Assembly: GCA_017554385.1 (NCBI GenBank)
Contig: JAFZIL010000048.1
Span: forward strand, 1-64,000
Direction of reading: 5' to 3'
From: Prevotella sp.
Lineage (GTDB): Bacteria > Bacteroidota > Bacteroidia > Bacteroidales > Bacteroidaceae
DNA length: 64,000 nucleotides
Below the pieces are notes generated by a model that saw only the letters and a program-made list of their open reading frames with translations, searched no databases and was not told the DNA's origin. Positions 40,743-49,891 of this stretch are shown here, in pieces; positions within the stretch are counted from its first letter, which is position 1; every line of letters begins with the position of its first letter. The position numbers and the translations under genes are program-made.

Positions 40743-43181
40743 ATGAAGAAAATGATGATGGCTCTGCTGATGGCAACCGGCGTGGTGGCTGCCAGCGCAC
40801 AAGACAAACTGTATGCCAACGAGTTCCCACTCGGGGATGTCACCCTGTTGGACGGTCCGTTGAAGAAAGCGCGCGACCTGAACATCCAGACGCTGCTGAA
40901 GTATGACTGCGACCGGCTGCTGGCTCCTTATCGCAAGGAGGCGGGGCTGGAGCCTCGTGCCAAGACCTATCCCAACTGGGACGGGCTGGACGGACACGTG
41001 GGCGGCCACTACCTCACGGCAATGGCCATCAATGCCGCTACGGGCAACGACGAATGCCGACGCCGCATGGAGTATATGATCAGCGAGCTGCAGCTCTGTG
41101 CCGATGCCAATGCCAAGAACCATCCGGAATGGGGCAAGGGCTACGTGGGCGGCATGCCTAACAGCGAGCGCATCTGGAGCACGTTTAAGAAGGGTGACTT
41201 CAGGGTGTACTTTGGCTCGTGGGCACCATTCTATAACCTCCACAAGATGTACGCGGGCCTGCGCGATGCGTGGCTTTATTGTGGCAACGAACAGGCCAAG
41301 CAGCTCTTTCTGGGCTTCTGCGACTGGGCCTGCGACCTGACGGCAGGTTTGACGGACGAACAGATGGAGCAGATGCTAAGCAACGAGCACGGCGGCATGA
41401 ACGAGGTTCTGGCCGATGCCTACGCCATGACGAAAGAGCCCAAATACCTCTATGTGGCTACGCGATTCTCACACCGCCGACTGCTTACCCCGATGTCGCA
41501 GCGGCAGGACAATCTAGACAACATGCACGCCAACACACAGGTACCGAAAGTCGTAGGCTTCGAGCGCATTAGCGAACTTGCAAACTTGTATCCGATGAAG
41601 CACTGCTGGTTGGCAGATAATGGTGATAAGATTTGCGGTTCAACCATTTTTGAGCCTTATCACGAGGCAGCGAATTTCTTCTGGGACATCGTGACCGGTG
41701 AGCGTTCGCTGGCCTTTGGCGGAAACTCACGTCGTGAGCACTTCCCCAGCAAGGAGGCCTGCATCGACTTCATCAACGACATCGACGGTCCTGAGACCTG
41801 CAACACCAACAATATGCTGAAGCTCACCGAGGACCTGCACCGTCGTAATCCCGAGGCGCGCTATGCCGACTACTACGAACTGGCAACTTTTAATCATATC
41901 CTCTCGTCGCAACACCCTGAGCACGGCGGCTTTGTGTACTTCACCCCTGCCCGTCCGCGCCATTACCGCAACTACTCCGCGCCAAACGAAGCCATGTGGT
42001 GCTGCGTAGGAACGGGTATGGAGAATCACGGCAAGTACGGACAATTCATCTATACCCACGTGGGTAATGCGCTCTACGTGAACCTCTACGTAGCTTCTGA
42101 GCTGAACTGGAAGGAGAAGGGTATTGTGCTTCGTCAGGAAACCGCCTTCCCTTATGCTGAGACTTCTCGCATCACCATCGCCAGCGGCAAGGGGCAGTTC
42201 CCATTGCTCGTGCGCTATCCCGGTTGGGTGAAGCCTGGCGACTTCAAGGTAAGCGTCAACGGCAAGGCTGTCGACATCATCACCGGTCCGTCGAGCTACG
42301 TTGCCATCGACCGTCCATGGAAGAAGGGCGACATCGTTGAAGTGACCTTCCCCATGCACAACAGCCTGAAGTATCTGCCCAACGTGCCGCAGTACGTAGC
42401 CCTGATGCACGGTCCCATCCTGCTGGGTATGAAAACGGGTACGGAAGACCTGGCACACCTCGTGGCTGACGACAGCCGCTTCGGACAGTATGCCAGCGGC
42501 AAGAAGCTGCCCATCAACGAGGCTCCCATCCTCATCAACAACAACATCGACGATATCGCCCAGCAGATCATTCCCATTGAAGGCAAACCGCTGCACTTTG
42601 TGTTGGAAACAAAGATGGAAAATGGCATTGCCAACGAACTGCAACCGTTCTTCGAGATTCACGACTCGCGCTACATGATCTACTGGCTTGCCCTGTCGGA
42701 GAAGAACTATAAGAGCTATCTCGACAACCTGGCCAAGGAGGAACAGGAACGCCAGGCGCTGGAAGCCCGTACCATCGACAAGGTACAGCCAGGTGAGCAG
42801 CAGCCCGAGACCGACCATAAAATGGAGACCGACAACTCGTTTGTGGGCAACACGAACGACGTGTTCTATCGCGATGCCCGCGACGGCCATTACTTCAGCT
42901 ATCTGATGCAGACAGCAGGACGCACCGACCTTCAGTTGCGCCTGCAATACTGGGGCGTGGGCGAATGGAAAAGCCACGAGTTCGACATCTTCATTGACGA
43001 CCAGCTGCTGACAAGTGTCAACAACACCGGGAAATACCGTATCTCCGAATTCAAATACGAAACCTACGACATTCCCGCCCAACTGCTTCAGGGCAAATCG
43101 AAGGTGCGCGTAAAGTTCGTGGCCAAACCCCGCAAGCAAATTGGCGAAATCTATGGCGTAAGGCTCATCAAACAGCAATAA
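40743..43181 (+). CDS. GH127/GH146 (DUF1680) beta-L-arabinofuranosidase
   Basis: Predicted to release beta-linked L-arabinofuranose from plant glycans or glycoproteins, in the periplasm or at the surface. Signal peptide MKKMMMALLMATGVVAASAQ. The (alpha/alpha)6 barrel has the family stretches NWDGLDGHVGGHYLTAMA (~80), EHGGMNEVLADAYAMT (~215) and EAMWCCVGTGMENHGKYGQF (~415); the Cys-Cys and the Glu are the expected zinc and catalytic positions. Beta domains follow (~480-640), with a C-terminal sandwich (~680-812). 812 aa fits GH146 better than the shorter GH127 enzymes, but family choice is inferred. It is convergent with the next gene; the two stop codons are one base apart and no terminator lies between them. 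Confidence 0.92.
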   Translation: MKKMMMALLMATGVVAASAQDKLYANEFPLGDVTLLDGPLKKARDLNIQTLLKYDCDRLLAPYRKEAGLEPRAKTYPNWDGLDGHVGGHYLTAMAINAATGNDECRRRMEYMISELQLCADANAKNHPEWGKGYVGGMPNSERIWSTFKKGDFRVYFGSWAPFYNLHKMYAGLRDAWLYCGNEQAKQLFLGFCDWACDLTAGLTDEQMEQMLSNEHGGMNEVLADAYAMTKEPKYLYVATRFSHRRLLTPMSQRQDNLDNMHANTQVPKVVGFERISELANLYPMKHCWLADNGDKICGSTIFEPYHEAANFFWDIVTGERSLAFGGNSRREHFPSKEACIDFINDIDGPETCNTNNMLKLTEDLHRRNPEARYADYYELATFNHILSSQHPEHGGFVYFTPARPRHYRNYSAPNEAMWCCVGTGMENHGKYGQFIYTHVGNALYVNLYVASELNWKEKGIVLRQETAFPYAETSRITIASGKGQFPLLVRYPGWVKPGDFKVSVNGKAVDIITGPSSYVAIDRPWKKGDIVEVTFPMHNSLKYLPNVPQYVALMHGPILLGMKTGTEDLAHLVADDSRFGQYASGKKLPINEAPILINNNIDDIAQQIIPIEGKPLHFVLETKMENGIANELQPFFEIHDSRYMIYWLALSEKNYKSYLDNLAKEEQERQALEARTIDKVQPGEQQPETDHKMETDNSFVGNTNDVFYRDARDGHYFSYLMQTAGRTDLQLRLQYWGVGEWKSHEFDIFIDDQLLTSVNNTGKYRISEFKYETYDIPAQLLQGKSKVRVKFVAKPRKQIGEIYGVRLIKQQ

Positions 43182-43182
43182 T

Positions 43183-44181
43183 CTACGACCGTGTCATCAT
43201 CTTATGCCAGATAAAGATGCGTAGTTTGTCTATGAATACAGGAACGAATAAGAAAAAGAGAATCCACAAGAAAGTACAAAGGACAAACGAGAGGGTATCC
43301 AAACCCATGAACCACGCTCTTATCTGGTATAGATAGACACGCTCGAAAAAGCCTGGGAAGCAATGGACTAAGAAGATGGAAAGGCAGGACACTGCAAGCC
43401 AGTTGACTGCGCTGCTCTTGAAGGACAGCTTGGTGAAGAACAAAAACAGGGAAACGCTCTCAACAATCACCAAAGGGCAAGAATAGGCATAGACTTTTGA
43501 CGGGTCTATCTGAAGGAAATGCAACAGATAGACTGAGAGAGTAATAAGCAATGCCATACCCATATAGGCTACCAGGTCAATGGTCCTGCTTTGTGTCGTA
43601 CACCTGTTCGGATATAGCCGCATATAACGCCCTAAGACATAAAGTCCCATGAAGGAGAGCGGAGAATAACCCAAGGAGAACCAATCCGTTGAGATCAGAC
43701 AACCGAAAAGCGTTTGGAGCAGGAAGAAGAACAACAAGAAGGTTTCAACGCTTTTCTTCGGTTCTTTGTCTACGAAGCTGTTCAATGCCGGCGCAAACAA
43801 ATACAGCATAACATACGACCAGACGAACCAATAGTCATCAACGAACGCCCGCAGGCTCAGCTCTCCAACGCCACTCATCAAGGCAAGGAAGCCAAACATG
43901 ACCAAGCAAATAAAAAGCAACTGGAATAGGAGTTCTCCTAACCGAACGAACCGGAATTTTATGGAAAACCAGCCCGAAATGAGGATAAAGACATTCACGC
44001 ACACTATCGAGAACGATTCCACAAGATAGCGCATAAATGTTCCTACGGGAGCAGCTGCATGATCTGCCAACGACGGCATGCCCAAGGCTTTGAAATCGGC
44101 ATGGACCACCAACACCAGGAACATAGAAACCAGCCGAAGCAGTTCTATGTTCGAGTCTCTTGTCTGCTTGTCGTTATTCAC
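43183..44181 (-). CDS. Acyltransferase 3 family membrane protein
   Basis: An integral membrane O-acyltransferase of the OafA/YrhL type, 332 aa. The N-terminus has the family signature RDSNIELLRLVSMFLVLVVH, with the conserved Arg and catalytic-type His, followed by about ten membrane helices. It probably acylates a surface polysaccharide or glycolipid; substrate unknown. The start is GTG 44181; no in-frame ATG precedes the first helix. It is the last gene of a minus-strand operon, nine bases after the PD40 lipoprotein gene. A weak heptad-like run spans its start region. Base composition looks more AT-rich than in the neighbours, judged by eye. Confidence 0.88.
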   Translation of the reverse strand: MNNDKQTRDSNIELLRLVSMFLVLVVHADFKALGMPSLADHAAAPVGTFMRYLVESFSIVCVNVFILISGWFSIKFRFVRLGELLFQLLFICLVMFGFLALMSGVGELSLRAFVDDYWFVWSYVMLYLFAPALNSFVDKEPKKSVETFLLFFFLLQTLFGCLISTDWFSLGYSPLSFMGLYVLGRYMRLYPNRCTTQSRTIDLVAYMGMALLITLSVYLLHFLQIDPSKVYAYSCPLVIVESVSLFLFFTKLSFKSSAVNWLAVSCLSIFLVHCFPGFFERVYLYQIRAWFMGLDTLSFVLCTFLWILFFLFVPVFIDKLRIFIWHKMMTRS

Positions 44182-44190
44182 TTATTCGCT

Positions 44191-45705
44191 TCATTCCTTT
44201 TGACCAGGTTGCCCGCCTCTGCTGACGAACTTGGCAGGAACGGGGTCCTGCTTCAAGACGTCGGCCCACTGCTGGGGCGAGACGGTGACGGGACCGGTCA
44301 TCAACTCAGGGATGTTGTAGCTCTTCATCAGTTGACGATGGTAGTCGGGATCGTCGCAGGGCAGTTCGAAGGGCTTTGTGGCGTGGCCTTCGGCATCGAC
44401 ATGGGCAAAGAAGGGACGGGTGAAGTCACCATCGTAGCGACGACTGCTGAAGACTATCCAACGTCCGCTGCGACTCCAGGTGTGATAGGCCTCCACATTG
44501 GGACTGTTCACCTCCTTGAAAGGCCGTATGCTGTCGGTCTTCAGATCCATAAGCCAGAGGTCGGCATCGCGGTGCCAGATATGGAAGCAGCCCCACTCGC
44601 CCACGCTGAGCAGAAGCCAGCGGCCATCGGAGGAGATACGCGGCAGAGTGGCACTAAGGTTCTGTGAAGCAGCATCGAATACCATTTCACGTGGCCCGAA
44701 AGTAAGGGTCTTCTCGTTGAACGGCTTGCGATAGACGTTGTACTTGATTTCCTTGTAGCGTTTGATGCTCTGCGTCTCGGCGCTTGTGGTGTCGCGCTGC
44801 TCGAAATGGGCAGAGCAGTAGTAGAGCCACTTGCCATCGGGACTCCAGAAGGGGAACACCTCGTACTCGTCGGGATCGTTCTCGACAGTGCTCACCTCAC
44901 CATGTTCCAGGTCGTAGAGGATGAGGTCGCTCTGCGAGTCGAGCACCTCAATCTTGTTGAGGTCACGGGTGTGGAACATCTGCATGGTGTTGTTGGTGGA
45001 GTAGGCAATGAGCGGCAGGCGCGGATGCCATGTAGGATAGACACCTGCGGAGAGCGTGGAGTCGGTCTTAAGGTTGGTCTTGATAATCTTCCCGTCGTAG
45101 TTGATGACCGTTCCGCCTAAGTTCTGACGGGCGTGGAACTGCATGCGCTGCGGATTGCCGTTCTGATAGTTGTGGCAGTTGATGCACTGTCCGTTCTTCT
45201 CCGTAGAGCATAGGACATTGTCATAGATGACGCGCTCGTCGTAGTTTTCCAGGCAACGCTGGTTGATGGTCAGCTCCTCGTAGGTGACATAGGAAGGTGA
45301 GATGAGTCGGTACGAGAGCCACGGGTCGATAGAGTCGGGCGACACGTAGATCTCGAAAGGCTTGTAGCGCTGCCACTTGTCGTTCTGGCGGGCAAAGACC
45401 TCGATGCTGATGCTGCCACCCTTGGCTGCCTCAGCCAGCGGACGCCAGTCGTCGATGGAAGGCATGACTTTCGGACCTTCACTGACCAGCTGCTCCTGAC
45501 CAGCTGTGAAACGGCAGACCACCTCGTCGGCAGGCTGCATAAGCTGGAAGTGGAGCGGTGCCATATTAATAGGTATAGTGACGCCACTGTAGTCGGGATA
45601 GATGGAGGCAGACTTGCCTGCATCGGTATAGTCGGTGGGCACTTGTGGCTGCGAGCAGGCAGCCAGCAGCGCAATGATGCCCAGTGCAAAGTACTTCAAA
45701 CGCAT
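44191..45705 (-). CDS. PD40-propeller lipoprotein with a CXXCH haem-type motif
   Basis: A 504-aa lipoprotein (lipobox LLAAC, Cys ~17). The N-terminal part (~30-165) is a beta domain. At ~173 the motif CINCH lies in NGQCINCHNYQNG, the standard c-type haem attachment form. TolB/PD40-like propeller repeats follow (~215-470; GVYPTWHPRLPLIAYSTN, VFPFWSPDGKWLYYCSAH, TLPRISSDGRWLLLSVG, AYHTWSRSGRWIVFSSRRYDG). Haem binding is inferred from the motif alone. It lies between a DUF6057 membrane protein and an acyltransferase, with tight spacing (17 and 9 bases), so one operon. Role unknown; redox sensing or electron transfer at the cell surface is possible. Confidence 0.85.
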   Translation of the reverse strand: MRLKYFALGIIALLAACSQPQVPTDYTDAGKSASIYPDYSGVTIPINMAPLHFQLMQPADEVVCRFTAGQEQLVSEGPKVMPSIDDWRPLAEAAKGGSISIEVFARQNDKWQRYKPFEIYVSPDSIDPWLSYRLISPSYVTYEELTINQRCLENYDERVIYDNVLCSTEKNGQCINCHNYQNGNPQRMQFHARQNLGGTVINYDGKIIKTNLKTDSTLSAGVYPTWHPRLPLIAYSTNNTMQMFHTRDLNKIEVLDSQSDLILYDLEHGEVSTVENDPDEYEVFPFWSPDGKWLYYCSAHFEQRDTTSAETQSIKRYKEIKYNVYRKPFNEKTLTFGPREMVFDAASQNLSATLPRISSDGRWLLLSVGEWGCFHIWHRDADLWLMDLKTDSIRPFKEVNSPNVEAYHTWSRSGRWIVFSSRRYDGDFTRPFFAHVDAEGHATKPFELPCDDPDYHRQLMKSYNIPELMTGPVTVSPQQWADVLKQDPVPAKFVSRGGQPGQKE

Positions 45706-45722
45706 AGCTGATTAGGTATTGT

Positions 45723-47627
45723 TTAATAGGTCTTCAGGCCTCGCATGAGGAAATAGTCGAAGTAATAGGTGTTACCGAAGCGGGAACGCATGACCTTGGC
45801 CAGCTGCTCTTCGTTCATGCCGGCATACTGTTGGGCTGCCTGCATGAACTCCTTGTAAGTAGCAGGTATCGAAGGGTCGAAGGGCATCCTGCTGATGTCG
45901 ACGGTCTTCTCAAGGTTACCGAACATAAAGGCGGCCTCCTGATAGTGACGAGGCATAGGGCCGTCGGGATGGAGCTGGATGTAATTGTAGAAAGCACGCC
46001 AGAAGGTGGGAATGTCCTTCTGCTGCAGGGCAGCCGACATAGCCAGCTCGCTCTTCAGGGGAGAAGAGGTGTTCTGGCTGCTCAACAGGGTGAGCAGGAA
46101 GGTCTCGACAACCGACTGGTCGCTGGCCAGCAGGTCTTCGTGGTCGAGCAGTGGCAGGATACCACCCAGTTCGGGATCTTTCTTCATATCGTCGGGATAG
46201 GTGACGAAGTGCTCGTAGTGCTCGGCCCACTCACGATGATAGCGAGTCTTCTTCAACAGGTCGATGAATTTCTTGGCCAACGTGGTCTCTCCATTCACCA
46301 AAGCACTGCGCGTGAGATATTTCAGATAGATCGTGCGCCATCCGAACTCCACGCCATCCTCCATACACCAGCGATAACAGTAGTTGGGCAGTCCATAGTA
46401 GAGATAAAGCTGCTTGCCGCCTTGCACCACCATCGGCACGGTGAAGGGGGCGTTGGGCATGGAGGAACCATTACGGTAGTTGTACATCTCGTCGCCAACC
46501 CGTCCTAAGCGGAAGAGTGCCAGGTTCTTATACATCCAGATGAAGCGCGTAGGCTCTTCATCACAGGAAGCAGCGATACTGAGCATGCCTTCCCAGTCGC
46601 AGTTCTCGAGAGCTTTATCCATTTGCAATTCGCGATGGAAATTGGCATCCTTATACCAGTAGTGCCAGCATCCCCAGACGGTACCTCCTATGACAAGTAC
46701 TTGGAGCAATACCCATACGATAGGCTTTCGAACCCAACGTAGACTCCACTCAGAACGAAAGAAGACTGCCAACAGGATGAAGAAGGCGCAGAGTAGTCCG
46801 TAAGGCCAGTAGTACTGCGTATAGAGCTCAACAGACTCGAAAAGAGGAAGAGCCTGACGATAGATGTCATCGACATTGGTCTCGTAGAAAACGTTACGAT
46901 AGAATACCAACGGCACGAAGAAAACGAGCAACAGGGCCAGCACCGTCTGGGAGATTTTCCATTTAAGCGTCATTTGCTCTAATCTCCAGCCAACGAGGGC
47001 CATCAGAACAATGGCTAACAGTCCGTAGAAACCTGCCAATGGATAGAGCACTACTGCGGCAAAGACCATGAAGAGAAGAGAGACGGGAAATGAAAGACGA
47101 GAAACATGTTTAAGCAGTACACGCCATGCCCATACCGATGCCACTGCCATCGAGAGTCCGATGACTGTGATGAAGAAGAAGCCACGCAGTTTCAGCATGT
47201 AGACCCAGTAGCCCACGCCAAAATCGGTGAGCAGCACCAAGGCTATGGGCACAAGCAGGAGTGCCGACCACCAACGCGACACACAGAAGGTGCGCTTGGT
47301 AAGCCATACGAGCAGTCCACACCACAGGCATAGCAACAAGGTACCAAGCCATGGTACAAAGAGAAATTGCGTGAAATATGTGCCAAGGTAAGTCAACAGG
47401 CCACCCGCCACCACCAGCTGCTGCTTGAAGAACAGCGGTGTGTAGAGGAACAAGTTCATCTCCTCAACACAGAACAGATACTCGCTCTCATTGTTCAAAA
47501 CAACGACAAACGCTGCTACCAGTGCCACAAGCACAAGCAGCAGCGGATAGAAACGCAGACGCTGCTCAGTGAGCCACGCCTGCTGTTTCTTTTCTTTTGG
47601 GGAACTGACGGTCTGTTTCTTACCCAT
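45723..47627 (-). CDS. DUF6057 family membrane protein
   Basis: A 634-aa inner-membrane protein. A basic N-terminus (MGKKQTVSSPKEKKQQ) is followed by nine to ten membrane helices over ~25-325, then a soluble, helix-rich C-terminal half (~335-634; CDWEGMLSIAASCDEEPTR, FRLGRVGDEMYNY, YHREWAEHYEHFVTYPDD) that resembles TPR-type repeats. This architecture matches the Bacteroidota DUF6057 group; no function is known. The start follows the upstream GH43-like stop codon by two bases, indicating coupled translation. Confidence 0.8.
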   Translation of the reverse strand: MGKKQTVSSPKEKKQQAWLTEQRLRFYPLLLVLVALVAAFVVVLNNESEYLFCVEEMNLFLYTPLFFKQQLVVAGGLLTYLGTYFTQFLFVPWLGTLLLCLWCGLLVWLTKRTFCVSRWWSALLLVPIALVLLTDFGVGYWVYMLKLRGFFFITVIGLSMAVASVWAWRVLLKHVSRLSFPVSLLFMVFAAVVLYPLAGFYGLLAIVLMALVGWRLEQMTLKWKISQTVLALLLVFFVPLVFYRNVFYETNVDDIYRQALPLFESVELYTQYYWPYGLLCAFFILLAVFFRSEWSLRWVRKPIVWVLLQVLVIGGTVWGCWHYWYKDANFHRELQMDKALENCDWEGMLSIAASCDEEPTRFIWMYKNLALFRLGRVGDEMYNYRNGSSMPNAPFTVPMVVQGGKQLYLYYGLPNYCYRWCMEDGVEFGWRTIYLKYLTRSALVNGETTLAKKFIDLLKKTRYHREWAEHYEHFVTYPDDMKKDPELGGILPLLDHEDLLASDQSVVETFLLTLLSSQNTSSPLKSELAMSAALQQKDIPTFWRAFYNYIQLHPDGPMPRHYQEAAFMFGNLEKTVDISRMPFDPSIPATYKEFMQAAQQYAGMNEEQLAKVMRSRFGNTYYFDYFLMRGLKTY

Positions 47628-47629
47628 TG

Positions 47630-48703
47630 TTATTTCTTTGCTTTTTTCTTCTGCTTGTCCGACCAGCTCTTCAGTCGATTATACTCGCTCTCAGTGATTC
47701 GCATAAACGAGCCGTGCTGCGGTGAGCTAACACCCTTGATGTCGACAGGATTCTTAAAATTGCGCATGTGCTCGTCAGCCTCACAAATACGGTAGTGCTT
47801 CGGATGGTCGCTATACTGGATGTAAGCCACACGCCAGTTCTTGTCACCGATAAGCTGGAAGGCACTGCTACCCTCACAGTTTTTCCGACCCTCAAAGGAA
47901 ACGTAATCGTCATCAACGGGTTCTCCCCAACCAACGGTCAGATGCTTCGAGGTGGCTGTATAGATGCCGGGCTTTCCACCTTCCTTCTTGATAAGCATGT
48001 GATAATAGCCGTCAGGAAGAAGGTTGATATCAGCATCGATGGTGGCATAGCCCCAGTCGAAGAGCAGGCGAGGCTGCGTCAGCTTGGTGAACGTCTTGTC
48101 GGCATGCGAATAGTACATGCGGTCGTACTTCTCCTCTTGACGGTTCAGCATTGAGTAGTAAATCATGTAGCCACCCTGGTCACCGTTGTCCCAGATATAG
48201 TCGGGGTCCCAGAATATCTGCGGTGCCCAGACGCGGTTGATGGTCGACCAGTCGCGATAAACACCTTCATGCCAGTAGTCGCTGAAGATCTGCAGACCCT
48301 TACGATAGTCGAAGCTGACGCTCTTCCAATGGATCAGGTCGTCACTGCGAAGCAAATCGATACCGTAGTTGTCCCAGTCACTCTGTTTGCCCAGTGCCTT
48401 GGTCATTGAGTTGTTCATGTCGGTGGTCACCATCACATAGCCCTTGCCATCCCACGAACGGCAGATATAGGCATCGCGTTGCCCACCCTCAATGCGTGCG
48501 TGCACCTTAGGATCCATAATGGGATCACCGTCAATCAGGTCTTCATAATTGTATCCGTCGCGGCTGATGGCGTATGCCGTCCACTGTCCACGGTCGCTCA
48601 TGTGGCAATAAAGATAACCGTAGTTACCCTTCTGAAAATTCTGGGCTGATGCCGAAAAAGCGGTCAACGCCATTGCTGCGGTAAAGAGTAGTTTTTTCAT
48701 CAT
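47630..48703 (-). CDS. Secreted GH43-like five-bladed propeller protein
   Basis: A 357-aa protein with signal peptide MMKKLLFTAAMALTAFSASAQ. Features of the GH43/GH117-like propeller fold: YAISRDGYNYEDLIDGDPI, DLLRSDDLIHWKSVSFDY, INRVWAPQIFWDPDYIWDN and YATIDADINLLPDGYYHMLIKKEGG. The general-base Asp normally near the N-terminus is not obvious; Asp in DADINL and the Glu in KKEGG are candidate catalytic residues. It may act on arabinose-containing glycans, in line with the neighbouring GH127/146, but its substrate is unknown. First gene of the four-gene minus operon, with a complete promoter upstream. Confidence 0.85.
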   Translation of the reverse strand: MMKKLLFTAAMALTAFSASAQNFQKGNYGYLYCHMSDRGQWTAYAISRDGYNYEDLIDGDPIMDPKVHARIEGGQRDAYICRSWDGKGYVMVTTDMNNSMTKALGKQSDWDNYGIDLLRSDDLIHWKSVSFDYRKGLQIFSDYWHEGVYRDWSTINRVWAPQIFWDPDYIWDNGDQGGYMIYYSMLNRQEEKYDRMYYSHADKTFTKLTQPRLLFDWGYATIDADINLLPDGYYHMLIKKEGGKPGIYTATSKHLTVGWGEPVDDDYVSFEGRKNCEGSSAFQLIGDKNWRVAYIQYSDHPKHYRICEADEHMRNFKNPVDIKGVSSPQHGSFMRITESEYNRLKSWSDKQKKKAKK

Positions 48704-48741
48704 TTATCTGTTGTTTGATTGTTTTATCTGCATTTCGTTTG

Positions 48742-48773
48742 CAAACTTACAAACTTATTTTGAAAACGCCAAA
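48742..48773 (-). promoter_or_regulatory. Promoter of the GH43-like operon
   Basis: On the minus strand TTTG (48770-48773), 20 bp and TAAGTTTG (48742-48749). The -33 element lies inside the stem of the ompA terminator (48765-48799), so the two signals overlap. Confidence 0.75.
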
Positions 48774-48812
48774 TGTTTCGCGAAGAAACATTTGGCGTTG
48801 TCTTGTTTTTTG
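48765..48812. terminator. 15-bp perfect hairpin after the ompA-type gene
   Basis: AACGCCAAATGTTTC (48765-48779) with GAAACATTTGGCGTT (48785-48799), loop GCGAA-like. It follows the OmpA stop codon at 48824 on the minus strand. The longer T run (TTGTTTTTTG) is on the plus-strand side, so it may work in both directions. Confidence 0.75.
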
Positions 48813-48823
48813 CAGGAAAAAGC

Positions 48824-49687
48824 TTACTTGTCAGTTTCGGGAGCCTCACCGATAAGGTCCATGAACTCGTCAAGTTTCGGCGTGATGATAATCTGGGTGC
48901 GGCGGTTGCGCTGCTTACCCAGCTCGGTGTCGTTCGACTGCAAAGGATTGTACTCGCCACGACCGCCGGCAGTCAGACGTTTCGGGTCTACACCGTACTG
49001 TGTCTGCAAGGCCTGAACCACGCTCGATGCACGCAGACAAGAGAGGTCCCAGTTGTTGCGAATGTTCTGACGCGAAATGGGCACATTGTCGGTATTGCCT
49101 TCAATCAGCACGTCGTAGTCCTTGTAGTCCTTAATAATCTTGGCAATCTTCGACAGGGTCTCTGCGGCACGGTCGTTAATCTCATAAGAACCGCTCTTGT
49201 AGAGCATGTTGTCGGCTAAAGAGATGTAGACCACACCCTTCAGCACCTGTACATCGACCTCCTTCAGCTCTTCCTTCGAGAGCGAACGGGTAAGATTGTT
49301 CGTCAGCACCATGTTCAGCGAGTCACTCTTCGACTTCACCTCTACCAGATGACGGATGTACTGGTTTGACTCGTTGATCTGGTCTACGAGTTTCTCGATA
49401 GACACATTGTTCTGTGAGGCGTTCGAAAGACTCTTGTCGAGCGACTCCTGCAGCTTGGCATACTTGGCCTCGGCAGCAGCCAATGCCTGCTGCAAACCTT
49501 TCTGCTGTTCTTCCAAGCTGGTAATACGGGCATTCTTGGCAGCCAAATCTTCCTTGGCACTCTGCAGGTTAGTGGAAAGCGACTTATTCTCATCCTGACA
49601 AGCCGTAAGGGCTTTCTTGCTGGCGCAGCTGCTCATCAGCACTACGACTGCAGCAGCCATCAACATTGTTGTTTTCTTCATAATCAT
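48824..49687 (-). CDS. OmpA-family peptidoglycan-associated lipoprotein
   Basis: A 287-aa lipoprotein: lipobox LMSSC (~21), then a long coiled coil (~30-125, rich in Glu, Lys, Ala, Leu and Gln heptads) and an OmpA-like peptidoglycan-binding domain (~160-272; YDVLIEGNTDNVPISRQN, NWDLSCLRASSVVQAL, GRGEYNPLQSNDTELGKQRN). The Asp and Arg that bind diaminopimelate are present (NTDNVP; NRRTQIII). It likely ties the envelope to peptidoglycan through a stalk. Start ATG 49687 or the next Met two codons on. A single gene with a complete promoter. Confidence 0.93.
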   Translation of the reverse strand: MIMKKTTMLMAAAVVVLMSSCASKKALTACQDENKSLSTNLQSAKEDLAAKNARITSLEEQQKGLQQALAAAEAKYAKLQESLDKSLSNASQNNVSIEKLVDQINESNQYIRHLVEVKSKSDSLNMVLTNNLTRSLSKEELKEVDVQVLKGVVYISLADNMLYKSGSYEINDRAAETLSKIAKIIKDYKDYDVLIEGNTDNVPISRQNIRNNWDLSCLRASSVVQALQTQYGVDPKRLTAGGRGEYNPLQSNDTELGKQRNRRTQIIITPKLDEFMDLIGEAPETDK

Positions 49688-49713
49688 GTTCTTTTATAAT
49701 TAATAAGACGGTG

Positions 49714-49744
49714 CAAATTTAGTGATTAGACGTACATCAGCAAA
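49714..49744 (-). promoter_or_regulatory. Promoter of the OmpA-family gene
   Basis: TTTG (49741-49744), 19 bp, TAAATTTG (49714-49721) on the minus strand; 27 bp from the -7 box to the ATG. Confidence 0.85.
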
Positions 49745-49824
49745 AAAATGTCTATCGCAATTATGGAAATTTAACCTCGATAGCATGACATTAAAATATT
49801 TTTGGTGACATGTTCTGTAATATG

Positions 49825-49856
49825 TTTGGCCGTATCTCGAAAAAGTAGTACCTTTG
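49825..49856 (+). promoter_or_regulatory. Promoter of purL
   Basis: TTTG (49825-49828), 20 bp, TACCTTTG (49849-49856), 36 bp before the purL ATG. Divergent from the OmpA promoter. No purine riboswitch-like fold was recognised in the short leader. Confidence 0.88.
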
Positions 49857-49891
49857 CACGCAAAAAGCAAAACATAACACATAATTAAGGT

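Noticed and set aside
43179-43185. Regulatory overlap of the convergent GH127/146 and acyltransferase stop codons
   Set aside because: The stops are one base apart with no terminator, but this is common in compact genomes and nothing else points to regulation.
49857-49891. Purine riboswitch before purL
   Set aside because: The leader is about 35 bases, too short for an aptamer, and no conserved core was seen.
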